64,000 nucleotides of DNA, from assembly GCA_963575745.1 (NCBI GenBank), contig CAUYUJ010014263.1:339104-403103 (forward strand). The letters run 5' to 3'. This DNA comes from Prorocentrum cordatum. Its lineage: Eukaryota; Sar; Dinophyceae; Prorocentrales; Prorocentraceae. This document shows, in pieces, positions 23,481 through 35,123 of the stretch (its first letter is position 1; every line of letters starts with the position of its first letter). Both the position numbers and the translations under genes were made by a program. The notes under the pieces were generated by a model that did no database searches, was not told the DNA's origin, and worked only from the letters and a program-made list of their open reading frames with translations.

Positions 23481-24800
23481 TCATCGGTTGCGCGCGCGCG
23501 CCCCCGCGCGCGCAATGCAAACGCACGCAGAATAGCCATCTAAAACTCGTCGTGAAAACCTGCTGCTTCGCTAGCATTCTGAAGGCCCCAACGTGGAATG
23601 GTGCATCGTGCGCGCGATGCTCCTGCCCTGTTGCTCGCGCGCTCTCGCGCGCGCGGTGCAACGGCCAAATCGCGGGTGGCCAGCTTAGCTTCGAGATCTG
23701 AATTGTGAAAACCTAATGTTTCACGCGTATTCCGGGGGCCTGAACGTGGGCAACTCGATCGCGGCACGGCGCGCGCCCCCCATGGTCCGCGCGCGCGCTC
23801 GCGCTCGCCCCCGCGCGCGCAGTCCATGAACAAATCAACGCAGCCCATTCCAATTTCTAGTGCTTGGTGGCGAGAACCAACTGTTTCGCTCCTAGCCTGA
23901 GGGGCTCAAAGTGGAATCCTGCAATGTTGCGCTGCGCAGTTTCCTCATTGCCCGCGCGCGCGCGCGGCTGCGCCCGCGCCCGCGCGCGCGCAGGCGCCGT
24001 CGCAACGCGCGAGCCCACGTCGAGGCCTTCAAACTACGAGTGGAATGCATCCAGTTATCCACGTTAGGATGACGGCCCCAATGTTTTTGCATTGCTCACG
24101 CGGGGCCGAGCGCAAGCGCGCGCGGGCAATGGGGGAACTGCGCGGCGCCGCGATGCATTCTTCCACGCCGAGGCCTTGGGAACACGAGCGGAGAAGGGGC
24201 GCGAGCTTGCGGGCAATCGGGAGAGCGCGCAGCGCCACAATGCATTACTCAACGTCGGTGCCCTCAGAATACGAGCGAAACCATCGGTCGCCACCGGTCC
24301 GCGTTCGAAGGCGCGCGCGACGGCGATTTGCCGTTGGATTTGCATTGCGCGCGCAAGAACAGCACGGCTAGCGCATCGCGCCAGAATGCATCAGTCCAAG
24401 CAGAGGGTTCTTTTTTAACACGAGCGAAACGCTTGGTTCTCAAAGTTCAGCTTCCGACCTTAAGACGGCCATTGCCCCTGTTTTCTCGAGCGCGCGCTCG
24501 CTGGCAATGGGGAAAGCGCAACGCGCCGCCGTGAATCATTCCACGTCGAGGCCCCTTGAATGCGAGTGAAACATATAGCTCGGGCAATCCAGTTTCCGAC
24601 GTCAAGATGGCCATCCCCCCTTGTCGCCGCATTGCGCGCCCGAGGGAGCGCGCAATGAAGCGCGCGTTTTGCCTCGCGATACTGGATTCCACGACGGGGC
24701 CCTCAGAACACAAAAGACGCAATTCGTTTCTTATCATTCAGTTTCCCCCGCTAAGTTGGCCATCCGCGATTGGCGCTTACATTGCGCGCGCGCAGTGAGG
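23481..24800. repeat. Degenerate array of about 150-bp units with alternating CG runs
   Basis: Eight to nine diverged units. Each joins a GGCCNCAACGTGGAAT-like part to a stretch of (CG)n such as GCGCGCGCTCGCGC, and then a part like TTTCGCTCGTATTC. It begins where the 83-bp array ends. The CG-alternating runs would favour left-handed DNA or hairpins. No gene seen. Confidence 0.6.
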
Positions 24801-27145
24801 AGCAAAACGCACTGCGCCACGATAGCTACATCCCATCGCATTGCGGCGCCACGCGCGCAATTGCGCCGCGCGCCCGACCCCTCGCCGCCACGGGGGCTCG
24901 ACGCCCCCAGATCTGCGAACAACTGGCGATCGCGCAATCAGCTCGCCCAGCGAGCGCATCAGCGCTGCGCTCAGTTAAGATTAAGACGGCCGAATCCTCG
25001 CGATTCCTCACGCGGGGGGGAAAATCCACCCTCGCCGCCTCGGCCTCGAGGAATTTCAGAACACGGGCGCGGGCGCTAGCTGTCGCCCGCGGTGCGAGGG
25101 AGGCAATATTCCAAGGATCGGGGCGCCGGCCCTTCACGAAGGCCGCCGAGGAGACTTCGCGACGCGCGCGGCGGCGCAAAAGGAACCGCCCCCCCCGGAG
25201 CCCGAGGAACTTCAGGGCCCCCCGGATCGCCCCCCTCGTCAGGGGCTCGAGGGCCCCCGCACCGCCCCCAGCGCCACCTCGGCACAGGTGCGTTTCAGCC
25301 GAGTTGCCTTCGGACGCCCGTGCTCTCGGACATCCGAACTCTCGGGCGAGCATCAGGATGTCGCGCCGCGTGGTAATCCTCGAGCGCTGGCGTCGCGGGC
25401 CTCAGCGCCGGCCTGGCGGCGTGGCCGGATCCCCCTGCAAGGCGCCCAGTGCGCGCGAGACCCCCGCAATCGCCAGCGTCGCGCGCCTGCTTGCCATGGG
25501 CGGCGAGGAGGTAGAGGGCGCGAAGTGGCCGTGGGACAACGTCCCCGCTCGTTTGCGCCGCGTTGAGGAAGCCCTCTGGGCCTCTGACATCGCGCCGTCT
25601 GAGCCGATCAGACAGCGCCTCTCTGGCCCTGGGCCTTGAGAAGGACTAGAGCGCTCAGCGCGCATGGCGCTGAAGTGGATCACCCATGCGGCCCCGATCG
25701 CCCCGCGCGACTTGTCGGAGAAGGAATGGCGCCGATGCCGCTGCCCTTTCCCTCCTCGCCGCGGCCTCTTTCGCTTCCCATTCCAGGGCGGAGTGCGCCT
25801 GGGGAGAAGGCCGCGGAACGGGCGCGCCGGCATTGTTCCTCGGTCGCCCAACGCGTGGCCCATCGCAGTCTTCAGCGCCGGTCAACGAGACCCTGTCTGC
25901 CGCTGAGGCAATGGACTGAGGTTAGAATTCAGAGCAAGGAGAATCGTCGCCAGCAGGTCGCGGCCGCGTCGGGCTCACCGACGCCTAGCCACAGGCGCCT
26001 GACAAACTCGCTGCGCCAGTTGCCGACCCAAATCGCCAATGGCGAGCAGGCTGAGCGCGATTGAGTCCGCCTGGCAGGCTTGGCCCAGCCCCCCACGCTT
26101 TTGCAATCATCACCCCGCGCCGAGGCGACGGAGGGAGGTCTGCCCCCTGCTGCAAAATGCTGGCGTCGACGCGGGGCACGCTGCGTGATGCAATCTACCG
26201 GGTGCCGAGATTTCGCGCTGGCAGGCCGAAGAATTACGTAGCAGCTTGCGCGGCGCAAGCTAGATGCAGTTCGTCCAGTTCAGGTCGTCCGCGCAAGCTA
26301 GACAAGGTCAAGTTGAGTCGAGCTACGTCGAGCCATGCGAGGGTGAGCCCGTGCAGAGCGAGCCCAAATTGCCCAGCGTCAGCACCGCTGCGAGAAGCCC
26401 CGCGCTCGCCACCTCGCGCGCGCCGCGATGTCGCGCGCGCCGCGATGTCGCGCGCCGGGGGGGTTCTGAATGCGGATGCTAAATGCGTCGGGCGGCGCAG
26501 CGGGGGCAGCGTTTTCCCCTGGTCAGTCGAGGACAATGCGAAACAACAAGGGAAGAGCAACGCGATTCTGCGTCGGCGCGGCGCGGAGGAGAAGCGCGGA
26601 GGCGAAGGGGCGCGGCCGGGTTCCTCGCAAACGGGTCGGGGGCGCGGTTCTGGGGCCATTGCAAGAGGGCCGAGGCAACCCCGCCAGCCCGCGCAAAAAC
26701 GATGTCCAGGAGAGTCGCCTTGATCAGGGGCGTGCCCAGAGGGCCCCCCCGCCGCCCCCCCCCGCACCGTCTTGGTCCGAGCGTTTCCTGGAGGGGCCGA
26801 TCTCAAACTTTCCCGCCCCACGCGCGGTTCAGCGATTGCGGTGCGCCAAATCTACTTGATTTCTGGCGCGGTCGCAGGCCTCAGCGTTGCGCCGATGCTC
26901 GAGGATGGCGCGAGCTTGAGGCGCGGGCGTCGCGCCGTCCGCTCGTTGCCGCCGAGGCCCCTCGCCGGGGGGGCGTTGTTGCCAGCGGGCCCGAGCAAGA
27001 GCAAGGAGTTATGAATTAGAATTTTACTTTGGCCTGACATGTTTGACTGGCGCAGGCCTCCCCCCGCGCAGAGCGGCGAGAATCTGCGGGGGTCTCCGGA
27101 TCGAGGATGGAGGTTCGAGCATGGATGGCGGTGCGACATGTCTAG
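24801..27145. other. No recognisable gene; GC-rich DNA
   Basis: Several frames exceed 150 codons on both strands (for example 24770-25639 plus and 26234-26821 minus). They overlap one another, are Arg/Ala/Pro-rich and show no motif. I leave them unannotated. A short alternating pattern TCGCGCGCGCCGCGATG recurs near 26410-26455. Confidence 0.35.
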
Positions 27146-28680
27146 ATCGGCTCAGGGCCGCGAGGGCCCACTCCGAAGAATTTTTTGAGGATTCCCGAGG
27201 GTTCCCGAAGGATTCCTGTGGTTTCTCAGGTCCTGAGATATCCGTCGGGCCCCTTAGGGATCCGAAGGATTCCTCCAGATTCCGACAGATGCCTTCGGAC
27301 TTTTGGGGGGGGCCCGGAAGAGTCCGGAGGATTCCTGCAGGTTCGCTGCCGACCCTCAGAGGGCTTGCAATGGTTGGAGGTTCCACAAGATTTCTCCCAG
27401 GCTTCCAGTGGCCTCCTTCAGATTCGGGAGGAGTACTAAAGTTGTTGGAAGAACCCAAAATGATTCCTGAGGAGGCCTTAAAGGAAGCCTGTGGATTCCT
27501 GCAGGTTGCTGAAGGATCCTTCGCGAATTGCTCTTCGCCTGCGCCCTCCAGGACATGATCCTTGCGAATCCCGGGGCACTCGCTCTCCCAGGCCCACGAT
27601 CCAATGGAAATAAGAATGCTCGAGCACTTCGAGGGGGAACGATCCTTCGCAAATGTCGTGGCGCCCGCGCCCCCATGGTTCGGATCCGTAATAAATTACG
27701 CTGCGTCCGCTCTCCCCGACCAGGATCCATAGTGCATCAGCACCCGCGGCCCTGAGAGACACGTCTGGCTTCTTAGGGTCCCAAAGAGTCCTTATCATTC
27801 CTACCGATTCCTGGTGATTCTTGTGGAGGTCCCGAAGGACTCCTGAGGATTCCGGCCGGACTCTTCAGGATTCTTGCAGGTTTGCTGCCAACTCCTAAAG
27901 GATTCGCGAGGATGCCTGAGGGTTCCTCAAGATTCGGAATGAGTTTTTGCAGTCTTGGGATGGGTACACAATAATTCCTGAAGGATCGCTGAAAGGATTC
28001 TTGCGGTTTGCTTGCGCCGAGTCCACGCTTCCAGGACACGATCCTTGCACATCGCACAGCGCCCGCGCTCCCAGGGCCACGATCCATTGGAAATGAAGGT
28101 GCCAGGGCACTCCCAAGGCCACGACCCGTCGCAAATTGCCTTGCGCCCGCGCTCCCATGGCCAGGCTCCGCAGTCAATTGCACTGCGTCCGCGCTCCCAA
28201 GCCAAGATCCATTGTAAATGACATTGCGTCTGCTGCCTTCAAAGATCCGTCGGATTTCTTCGGGCCCCACAGGATTCTCGAGACTCCGACCATTTCCTGC
28301 GGATTCCTGCAGAGGTCCCGAATGACGCTTGAGGATTCTTGCAGGTTTGGTGCAGACCCCTCCAGGCTTTGTGAGGATTCCTGGGAGGTTGTCTAGATGT
28401 CCTCAAGGCTTCCTGTGTGCCCCCCTCACCTTCTGGAGGATTTCTGAAGTTGTTGAAGTAGTCCAAAGGATTCCTGAACAGATGCCAACGGATTCCTACA
28501 GGTTTCTGAAGGATCCGTTCTAAATTGCATTGCGCTTGCGCTCTTAGGACCCGACCCTTGCAAATTGCACGGCGCCCGCGCTACCAGGGCCACGATGCAT
28601 TGGAAATGAAAGTGCTTGGGCATTTCCAGGGCACGACCCCGCATCCGCGCCCCCTTCCCCTCGGGAACTGATTGATTTGT
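27146..28680. repeat. Higher-order repeat, about 490-bp period, three cycles
   Basis: Each cycle has an X part of 15-bp-like units (GGATTCCTGCAGGTT, AGGATTCTTGC) and a Y part of about 50-bp units (CGCCCGCGCTCCCAGGGCCA then CGATCCATTGGAAAT). X parts lie at 27150-27530, 27780-28010 and 28235-28530. Y parts lie at 27535-27740, 28020-28230 and 28530-28660. On the minus strand the Y unit resembles the minisatellite at 50600-51300. Confidence 0.65.
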
Positions 28681-29338
28681 TTCGCGTGCCAACATATAAG
28701 GGGGGGGCAATTCTGGTAGAATCCCCCCTCCAGATTGCTTTACCGTTCTTGGTGTCGCAATGGCGTCGGGGCCACCGCCAATGCGTTCCCAGGGCTATCC
28801 CTTCCCAGCCATCGCCCACGGGCCCGGTGGCCCGCCCCACCCAAGAACGTCCAGATCCGCAGCCAGGAGACTGCCGCCGATCTTTCGCCGATGCGTCGCC
28901 GAGTCCAGGCCGATGCTCCCCCATCACACCTCGAGGGGCTCGGAGGCTCCAGGGCCGAATTACTATTTGCGCACGAAACCTCAGGGATCGAGGAGGTTCG
29001 ACGACTCGAGTGGGGGACGAACTTGTGCGGCCTCTTCCCGGCGCTCTGTGAGGGCCCCGGCCGCCGGGGAGTTTCTCGGGGCCCCTCTTGTGCTCTCTGG
29101 TTTTTCCTGAGCGTTCCCGGATTTTTTCCCTGCCTAGGCTCTGCCTAGTGAAGGGTTCTTACTCTGTTGGCTTAAAGGGCCGGGCAGTGGAATCCGCCCA
29201 GGGCGGTTCCCCCGGTCCCCTGGGAGCCAAGCACAAGCAACAGCAAAGGTAAAAGCAAACGCGCGGTTCCCCCAGGTGCGCTCCCTGGGTGCCAAGCAAA
29301 AGCAAAGGCAAAAGTGAAGGCAAAAGCGAAGGCAAAGC
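28681..29338. other. No recognisable gene
   Basis: 28840-29020 has fragments resembling repeat D (GCCGATGCGTCGCCG). Frames are short. 29225-29330 is an AAGCAAAAGC-type simple repeat. Confidence 0.35.
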
Positions 29339-29530
29339 AAAAGCATAGCATAGCATAGCAAAGCATATCATGGCATAGCATAGCATAGCATAGCATAGCG
29401 CAGCATAGCATAGCGCAGCATAGCCTAGCCTAGCCTAGCCCAGCATAGCATTGCGCAGCATAGCAAAGCATAGCATAGCATAGCATAGCATAATTAGCAT
29501 AGCATAGCATAGCATAGCGCAGCACAGCAT
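29339..29530. repeat. (AGCAT)n pentanucleotide satellite
   Basis: About 38 units of GCATA with CGCAGC and CCTAG variants. Confidence 0.9.
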
Positions 29531-30689
29531 CCACTATTGCTGCTATATTTATATATGTGTAATTCTATGTGTGTGTGTGTGTGCGCACGTATGTTCCATG
29601 CATGTTGTTCGTCTGTGGGCCATCTTGAGCCCTTAGTGGGTCAGCTTGAGCCCTTAGGATTCACGAAGGTTTCGCACATAGCACCGGCCGGGAGACATGA
29701 AACCCGACGTATTATCGCATGTCCTAAATGTCTTTCTATGTATGCAAATATGTGTATATATATATACATAACACCCATGTGGAATGCTGCATGTGTGTGT
29801 GTGTGTGCGTGTGTGTGTGTGTGCATGTGTTTGTTCAGCACCGCGTCGTAATGCTTTTCATCCTCGTTGCCGTTCAGCCTCAATTCCGTGACTCGCAGAG
29901 CCACGCAAGAGCGTGCAGCAGAGGCTCCAACTCCTAGGTAGGGTCGCATTGGGATAATTGTTTCGTGGCCTCAGTGGTCCATCGGAAGCGAAAAGACGAT
30001 AAGGTCCAACAACCTAATCGAAAGACCGTGTGTTTCCCAGGGTTGTATCCACGGAAAGCTACGTGGTCATGTGACTACTTGGAGTCGTCTTGGGGCAGTT
30101 CTGGAACCTCTTGATGCATTCGTTCGGGAGGCCATCTTGGGTTATATTGCTTTATTTGGGTGACCATCTCAGACGCTCGAACCCCCTTCCAGAAGGAGAA
30201 GAAGGGGATTGAAAGACGAAGCTCGTTCACCACATGAACTCAGATGTCTGATGGGGATTCGGTCGAGGGCCATGATATCTCCCAGATGTCATGGCCCCCT
30301 GTTTCTCTTTCAACGCATCACCTGGCTCCACCTGCTCCGTGCACGTGCGTCGAGCCATGACGCGCAGCACCCTTCTGCATAGCCCACCTTTTTCGGCGCA
30401 ACCGAGTTGCGGACAAGACCAGGCTTCGGGGGTCTGGGGGCCCAGACCTCAAACGCCTCGAAAAAAAATTGCGGCGGCCACTTGGTGCCCGCGCACTGGC
30501 GCGAAACATATCCGGGGCGAGGGTCGTGTCCCCCGCAAGGGGTCGAGAGGTTTCCAGGGCACGTACGGGAAACATGACGCTCCGCCTCCTCCCGCTCGAT
30601 CCGTTTTCAGGCCCATTCAGAATCAGTTGTGCGCCCCGGCTCGCTCACAGTTGGATTCAAGCACGCAGATTTGTCCAGCCCAGATAGGC
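29531..30689. other. No recognisable gene; short TG-rich simple repeats
   Basis: (TG)n patches lie at 29568-29584 and 29788-29830. 30080-30150 has weak IE-like units (GTCTTGGGGCAG). Frames are short and unconvincing. Confidence 0.35.
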
Positions 30690-32935
30690 GCATATTCAGA
30701 TTCGCTTTTGTCCAGATTCCCTCAGACTAAGACTCACTCACACTCGTATTCACCCATACGGAGGGCATACACTCATAGTCAGACCCACTCGCACTCAGAC
30801 TCGATCACACGTAGACTCACTCATCCAGGGATTTGCTCACATGCAGTCCCATTCATACTCAGACCCAGTCACTCATCCTCACCCACGCTCAGGCTCACTC
30901 ATACTCGGTCCCACTCGTACTCAGCCTCACTCATACTCGGACTCACGGTGATGTAGCAGGCACGGAAATTGGGCCTCCTAGTGGGGGAGCCGCCAGAGGG
31001 GACGACATGGGCCTGTTGGTGTCTAGATTGTGGGCAACTCCCAGGTGAAGCGCTTGTTTCGGGAAGTGAACGCGTCTCTTGTCGCAGCCCCATGGTCACC
31101 GATATGCAGCAGGCGCGGCATCTGGGCCTCCCAAGGGGGTGGCCCCCAGGGGTACGACACGGGCCCGGTCGTGCCCAGAGCGTGGAGAATTCTCAGGCGA
31201 AACGCCAGTCTGGGCAAGCATGCACGCTGGTCGTTGAAAGTATATACTTTTGGATTTTCGGATCCCCATCTACTTCTAGCGCCTTCCTACTTCAAGAGTC
31301 GAGCGGCTTTCCCTTCCCTCCTCTTCAGGGGGTGGGCGGAGATCCAATCTACTTCCAACGCCTTCCTACTTCATGTTTCTACCTACTTCTTCCGCCAGAC
31401 GGGTACGGTATTGGTGTCTCCTCCCAAGGCACCATGATCACCGCGGTATAATGGGCATGGCATTTCGGAGTTCCTGAGGCAGGGCCGCAGGGGGGGGCAT
31501 GACAAGGGCACATTCGCGTCCAAAGCGTGGGGGCCTTTCACGGAAAACGCTCGTCTGGTGAAGCAGACGCGTCCCCCCTCAGGGCCCATGATCACCGCGA
31601 TTTGGCAGGCGTTGCAGCCGCCAGGGAGCCAGATTGCTCGGACCCTTCAGGCGAAGAGCCCATCCTCGGGAGTACACGTGTCTCTTCTCATAGCCACATG
31701 ATGGCCGCGATAACACCGGCATAGCAGTTTGCCCTCTCAAAGGGGGTCGCCAGATTGGATGGTACGGGCACGTTGGCACCCAGATTGATGGCGCCCAGAT
31801 TGCCGGGATCCCTCAGCGGATTCCAAAAGGGGGAACGCACGGTTTGAGAGAAAACACATTTTGTCTCACAGCCCAACGGTAGCCGCGATGTGGCAGGCAC
31901 GGCATTGGGGCTTCTCAATGGGAACAGCAGGGGAGAAGTCCAGATCGTGGTGACCTCAGGCGAAATTCCCGGTCCCAGAGACCCATCACCAGCGCAATGG
32001 GGCAGTCGTTGTATTTGAGCCTCCCTAGGAGGAGGCCCGTGGGCGCCCAGATTGTGGGGACTTTTCAGACGAATCGTTATACAATGAGGTAGCCGCGTCC
32101 CTTCTCAGAGCCCCATGACCACCTCAGTGTAGCAGTCGTGGCACTTGGGTCTCCCAAGGGGGACCGCTAGGAAGTTTAGACACGAGCCCGTTGGCGCCGA
32201 GATTGTGAGGACCTCTCGGGCGAAACGCCCGATGTTGGAAGTTTATGGTATCCTTTACAGCGCTTCCATGACCACCGCGATGTAGCAGCCATGGCACTTT
32301 GGCCTCCCAAGGGGGTGCCGCCAGGGCTATAACATGGGCCCGTTCGCGCCAACATTGCGGGGGCCCTCGGGCGGAACGCCCGTTTTGGTGAACGCGTTTC
32401 TTCTCTCAGCCGCAGGATCATTGCGATGCGCCAGGCTTGGCACTTTGGTCTCCCAAGCAGGGAGCCGCCGTGTGGTATGGCATGAGCCTGTTCACGCCCA
32501 GATTGTGGGAAACTCCGAGGCGCCCAGATTGCTGAACCCCCACCTCGCTCACGCCTAGACTTACTCATACCCCTATCGCCTCACATGAATGCCCGCACAC
32601 ACCCAGACTTGATGGCACTCAGCCGTTCACAATCGGGTGCTTCTACGCAGACGCACTCGGTCATACCTAGTCTCGTCCGTACCAATTCATACCCAGATCC
32701 ACTTACATTGGGACGCTTGACGCCTGATCTTACCCTGTCACACGCTAAGTCTCGGTCACACCCAGACTCATGTACACCCAACCCCATTCACACCCAGAAC
32801 CAGTCATGCTCAGTTTTGATCACCCCCAGCCGCTTGTACTTCGACCCACTCCAATCCGTACTCACTCATACTCAGCCGCTCGTATACGGACTCGCTCACG
32901 CTCAGACTCACCAATGCTCAGAATTCAGGGGAATG
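30690..32935 (+). repeat. About 150-bp degenerate tandem array flanked by CACTCATACTCAGAC tracts
   Basis: 30720-30945 and 32555-32930 are degenerate tracts of CTCACTCATACTCAGAC-like 12-18 bp units. Between them about ten units of roughly 145-180 bp share CCATGATCACCGCGATG, GGGCCTCCCAAGGGGG, GACATGGGCCCGTTGGCGCC and CAGATTGTGGGGA. An inserted stretch at 31225-31400 has its own repeat (CTACTTC, CGCCTTCCTACTTCA). No gene. Confidence 0.65.
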
Positions 32936-33749
32936 AGCGCGCTGGAAAATAGGATCCTCGCGTCCAATACTTGCTTTACGCGCTTGGCCTGTTGTGCCTC
33001 TGGGAGCCGACAGATGCCTCCAGGGACCGTCGTCAGCCCGGGAATCTCCAGATGCTTTTGTGCGGAGACTTCTGGAGATCCAACCTTCGGTGTCCTGAGG
33101 GGACATCGCAGCGGCTAGTTGTTCCAGGGCAGGGGGCCGCAGGCCCTTTCGGGCCCAGGACCTGTCGAAACATACCAGCGACAAAAACATGGATTGGGTC
33201 CAGAGTTTGAAGAGCCCACGTCACGGACAAATCTTGAGGCCAGCGTCTCGAGAAAGGCACCCGACTGGCGTTTGGGGGTCCGTTTGGGCTCCGGGGCTCT
33301 CACGGATTGGCCAGGCTAGGAGAATCATACGTGAAGAAGGTGTGGGGAATTTTGGTCGTTATTTTTGTTTCGATCCAGTTGAGCAACCGCGCGAATCCGC
33401 CACCGCTCTGGGGTGGGCGCCTGGGGGAGGGGGAGAGGAGGGGGGGCGGGGAGGGAGGACACCACATGGAATTGTCGGCCCAGACTGCTGTTTATACTTG
33501 TGGAAGTCGTGTGTGAGACACCAGAAAGCACGGACTCTGTTCAACGAGTGAGCCCTTGCTGGGCCCGATGCGCCTGCCCCCGCCCCCCCGACTTCTGCTT
33601 CAGAAGAAGCAAGGCCAGCAAACAAACGCGGGGGGCAGACACGTAACAATTGCTGCAAGCGCGGCGGGTGATCGCCGTGTGTTCTTCACTTGTCGGGAGC
33701 TTGAGTGCACTGACACCGATCCTGGCCCTCCTAGCACAGCCAGGACGGC
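32936..33749. other. No recognisable gene
   Basis: Frames reach 120 codons at most, with no motif or family resemblance. A G-rich patch lies at 33422-33465. Confidence 0.35.
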
Positions 33750-35123
33750 TTGTATACCAAGCCGGGCTCGGGGTGGCCTTGCCCAGGGTCGATATTGGCG
33801 AAAAGATGGCGTCGTCCGACCGTGTGGCGGGACAGATCCGCGATCCGCGAGGGCACTGTCCCGATCTTCGCGGCCAGCGAGCACGAGCAAGACTACAGCG
33901 TTAGAGGGGACGAGATCCAGCTGCTCTCGAGCCATCAGCTGGCGAGGGCGGCGCTCTGCCATGCGGAGGAGCGCACGAGGCTCTCCTCGGAGTGCTCCCA
34001 GCTGGCGGCGAGAGCGCAGGCGCTCGATCAGGAGGTGCTGAGGTACGCCGGCTGGAACGGGTGCCCAACCTCCGAGGGCCCCGCCCGCGCGAGGGCGCCG
34101 CCGAGCGGCGGGGCGGCCAGCTCGGCCGCCGACCACCTGAGCCTCGCCCAGCGCGCCGCGGGCCTCGAGGCGAGCGCGTGGCGCCAGAGGGCCCAGCGCC
34201 TGGCGCACGCGGCGGGCGAGCGGGGCCGCGAGGACCTTGGGCGCCCCTGGGCGGGCGAGCTCCCCGCCGCCCAGCGGCAGCCCCACAGAGGGGCCCAGGC
34301 GCCTTGCCGCCGGCCCTGGCCGGGAGGGGGGGGCGGCGCCCTGCCAGAGCCGGCGAGCGGGACGGCGCACGCGTCGCTGGAGCTCGCGGGCGCAGGCGGC
34401 GGCGCGGGCGGCCCCGCGCCGGGCGGTGGCCACTTCGAGGACTGGTGGCACCTCGCGAGTGCGTGGGCCGCGGAGTTCGGCTGGCGCGGCGCCTGCCAGC
34501 GGCTGGCCGGAGCCGCCGCCGCGGGGGAGCGCAAGTGGGCGCGCGAGCTCGCCGACCTGCGGGCCGACAGCGCGGCGGGGCACGAGCACTCGGCGGCATC
34601 GGCGGAGCTGCAGGCGGCCCGGTGGCCCGGGCTGGCGGGGCCGCAGGACTCGCTCCGCAGGCTCGCCGACGACCTCTTCAGCGAAAACTTGTCGCTGCGG
34701 CGCGAGCTGATCAGGGCCCAGGTGGAGAGGGACGCCGCGCTCGCGGGGGCCAAGGACCTGTGCGGCCGGCTGTGGAGAGAGCAGGGGGACCTCGTGAAGA
34801 AGCACGAGGCCCTGGAGGGCGCGCTGCGGAACGACAGCGGCAGCACGGCCGAGTTCAGGAGTGAGGCCGAGGCTCAGAAGGACGCGCACGAGGACCTGCA
34901 GCAGGCGATGCTGCACGGCCGGCCGAGGCACGGGCCCGTGCACGCGGAGCCCAGCTCGGCGGCCTCGACCAGCTGCGGCACGGGGACACCCACGACGCGC
35001 CAGTCGCCTTCGTGGCCGTGGTCGCCCAGCCCGCAGCAGGCGTCGCTGCCAGCCGTGAGCCGGCCGACGTCGGCGCGGTCCCCGGCGCTGCCGCTGCACG
35101 TGCCGAGCGCGTCGGCGTTCTGA
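33750..35123 (+). CDS. Hypothetical Ala/Arg/Glu-rich coiled-coil protein
   Basis: An open frame of up to 457 codons. It has no in-frame ATG near its 5' end, so the true start or a 5' exon is not in this frame. An ATG in a neighbouring frame at 33806 (MASSDRVAGQIR) could be the start if an intron or frameshift lies near 33830-33860. From about 33850 the sequence is protein-like: an acidic start, a helical stretch with QLARAALCHAEERTRLSSEC, a Gly/Pro/Ala-rich middle, and a clear heptad-rich coiled coil (about 34660-34905: DDLFSENLSLRRELIRAQVE and GDLVKKHEALEGAL). The tail is Ser/Pro/Ala-rich. No enzyme motif is visible. Function unknown; it may be a host gene exon or a retroelement ORF1. The long antisense frame is its GC-rich shadow. 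Confidence 0.45.
   Translation: MYTKPGSGWPCPGSILAKRWRRPTVWRDRSAIREGTVPIFAASEHEQDYSVRGDEIQLLSSHQLARAALCHAEERTRLSSECSQLAARAQALDQEVLRYAGWNGCPTSEGPARARAPPSGGAASSAADHLSLAQRAAGLEASAWRQRAQRLAHAAGERGREDLGRPWAGELPAAQRQPHRGAQAPCRRPWPGGGGGALPEPASGTAHASLELAGAGGGAGGPAPGGGHFEDWWHLASAWAAEFGWRGACQRLAGAAAAGERKWARELADLRADSAAGHEHSAASAELQAARWPGLAGPQDSLRRLADDLFSENLSLRRELIRAQVERDAALAGAKDLCGRLWREQGDLVKKHEALEGALRNDSGSTAEFRSEAEAQKDAHEDLQQAMLHGRPRHGPVHAEPSSAASTSCGTGTPTTRQSPSWPWSPSPQQASLPAVSRPTSARSPALPLHVPSASAF

Noticed and set aside
24770-25639. 289-codon frame
   Set aside because: Arg/Ala/Pro bias as expected for GC-rich DNA; overlaps equally long frames on the other strand; no motif.
29618-29660. CTTGAGCC repeats resembling an inverted spliced leader
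   Set aside because: Only eight bases match the leader complement; the TGG core is missing.
33600-35099. 499-codon open frame on the minus strand
   Set aside because: It is the GC-rich antisense shadow of the coiled-coil frame: Arg/Pro/Ala-rich, without motif.
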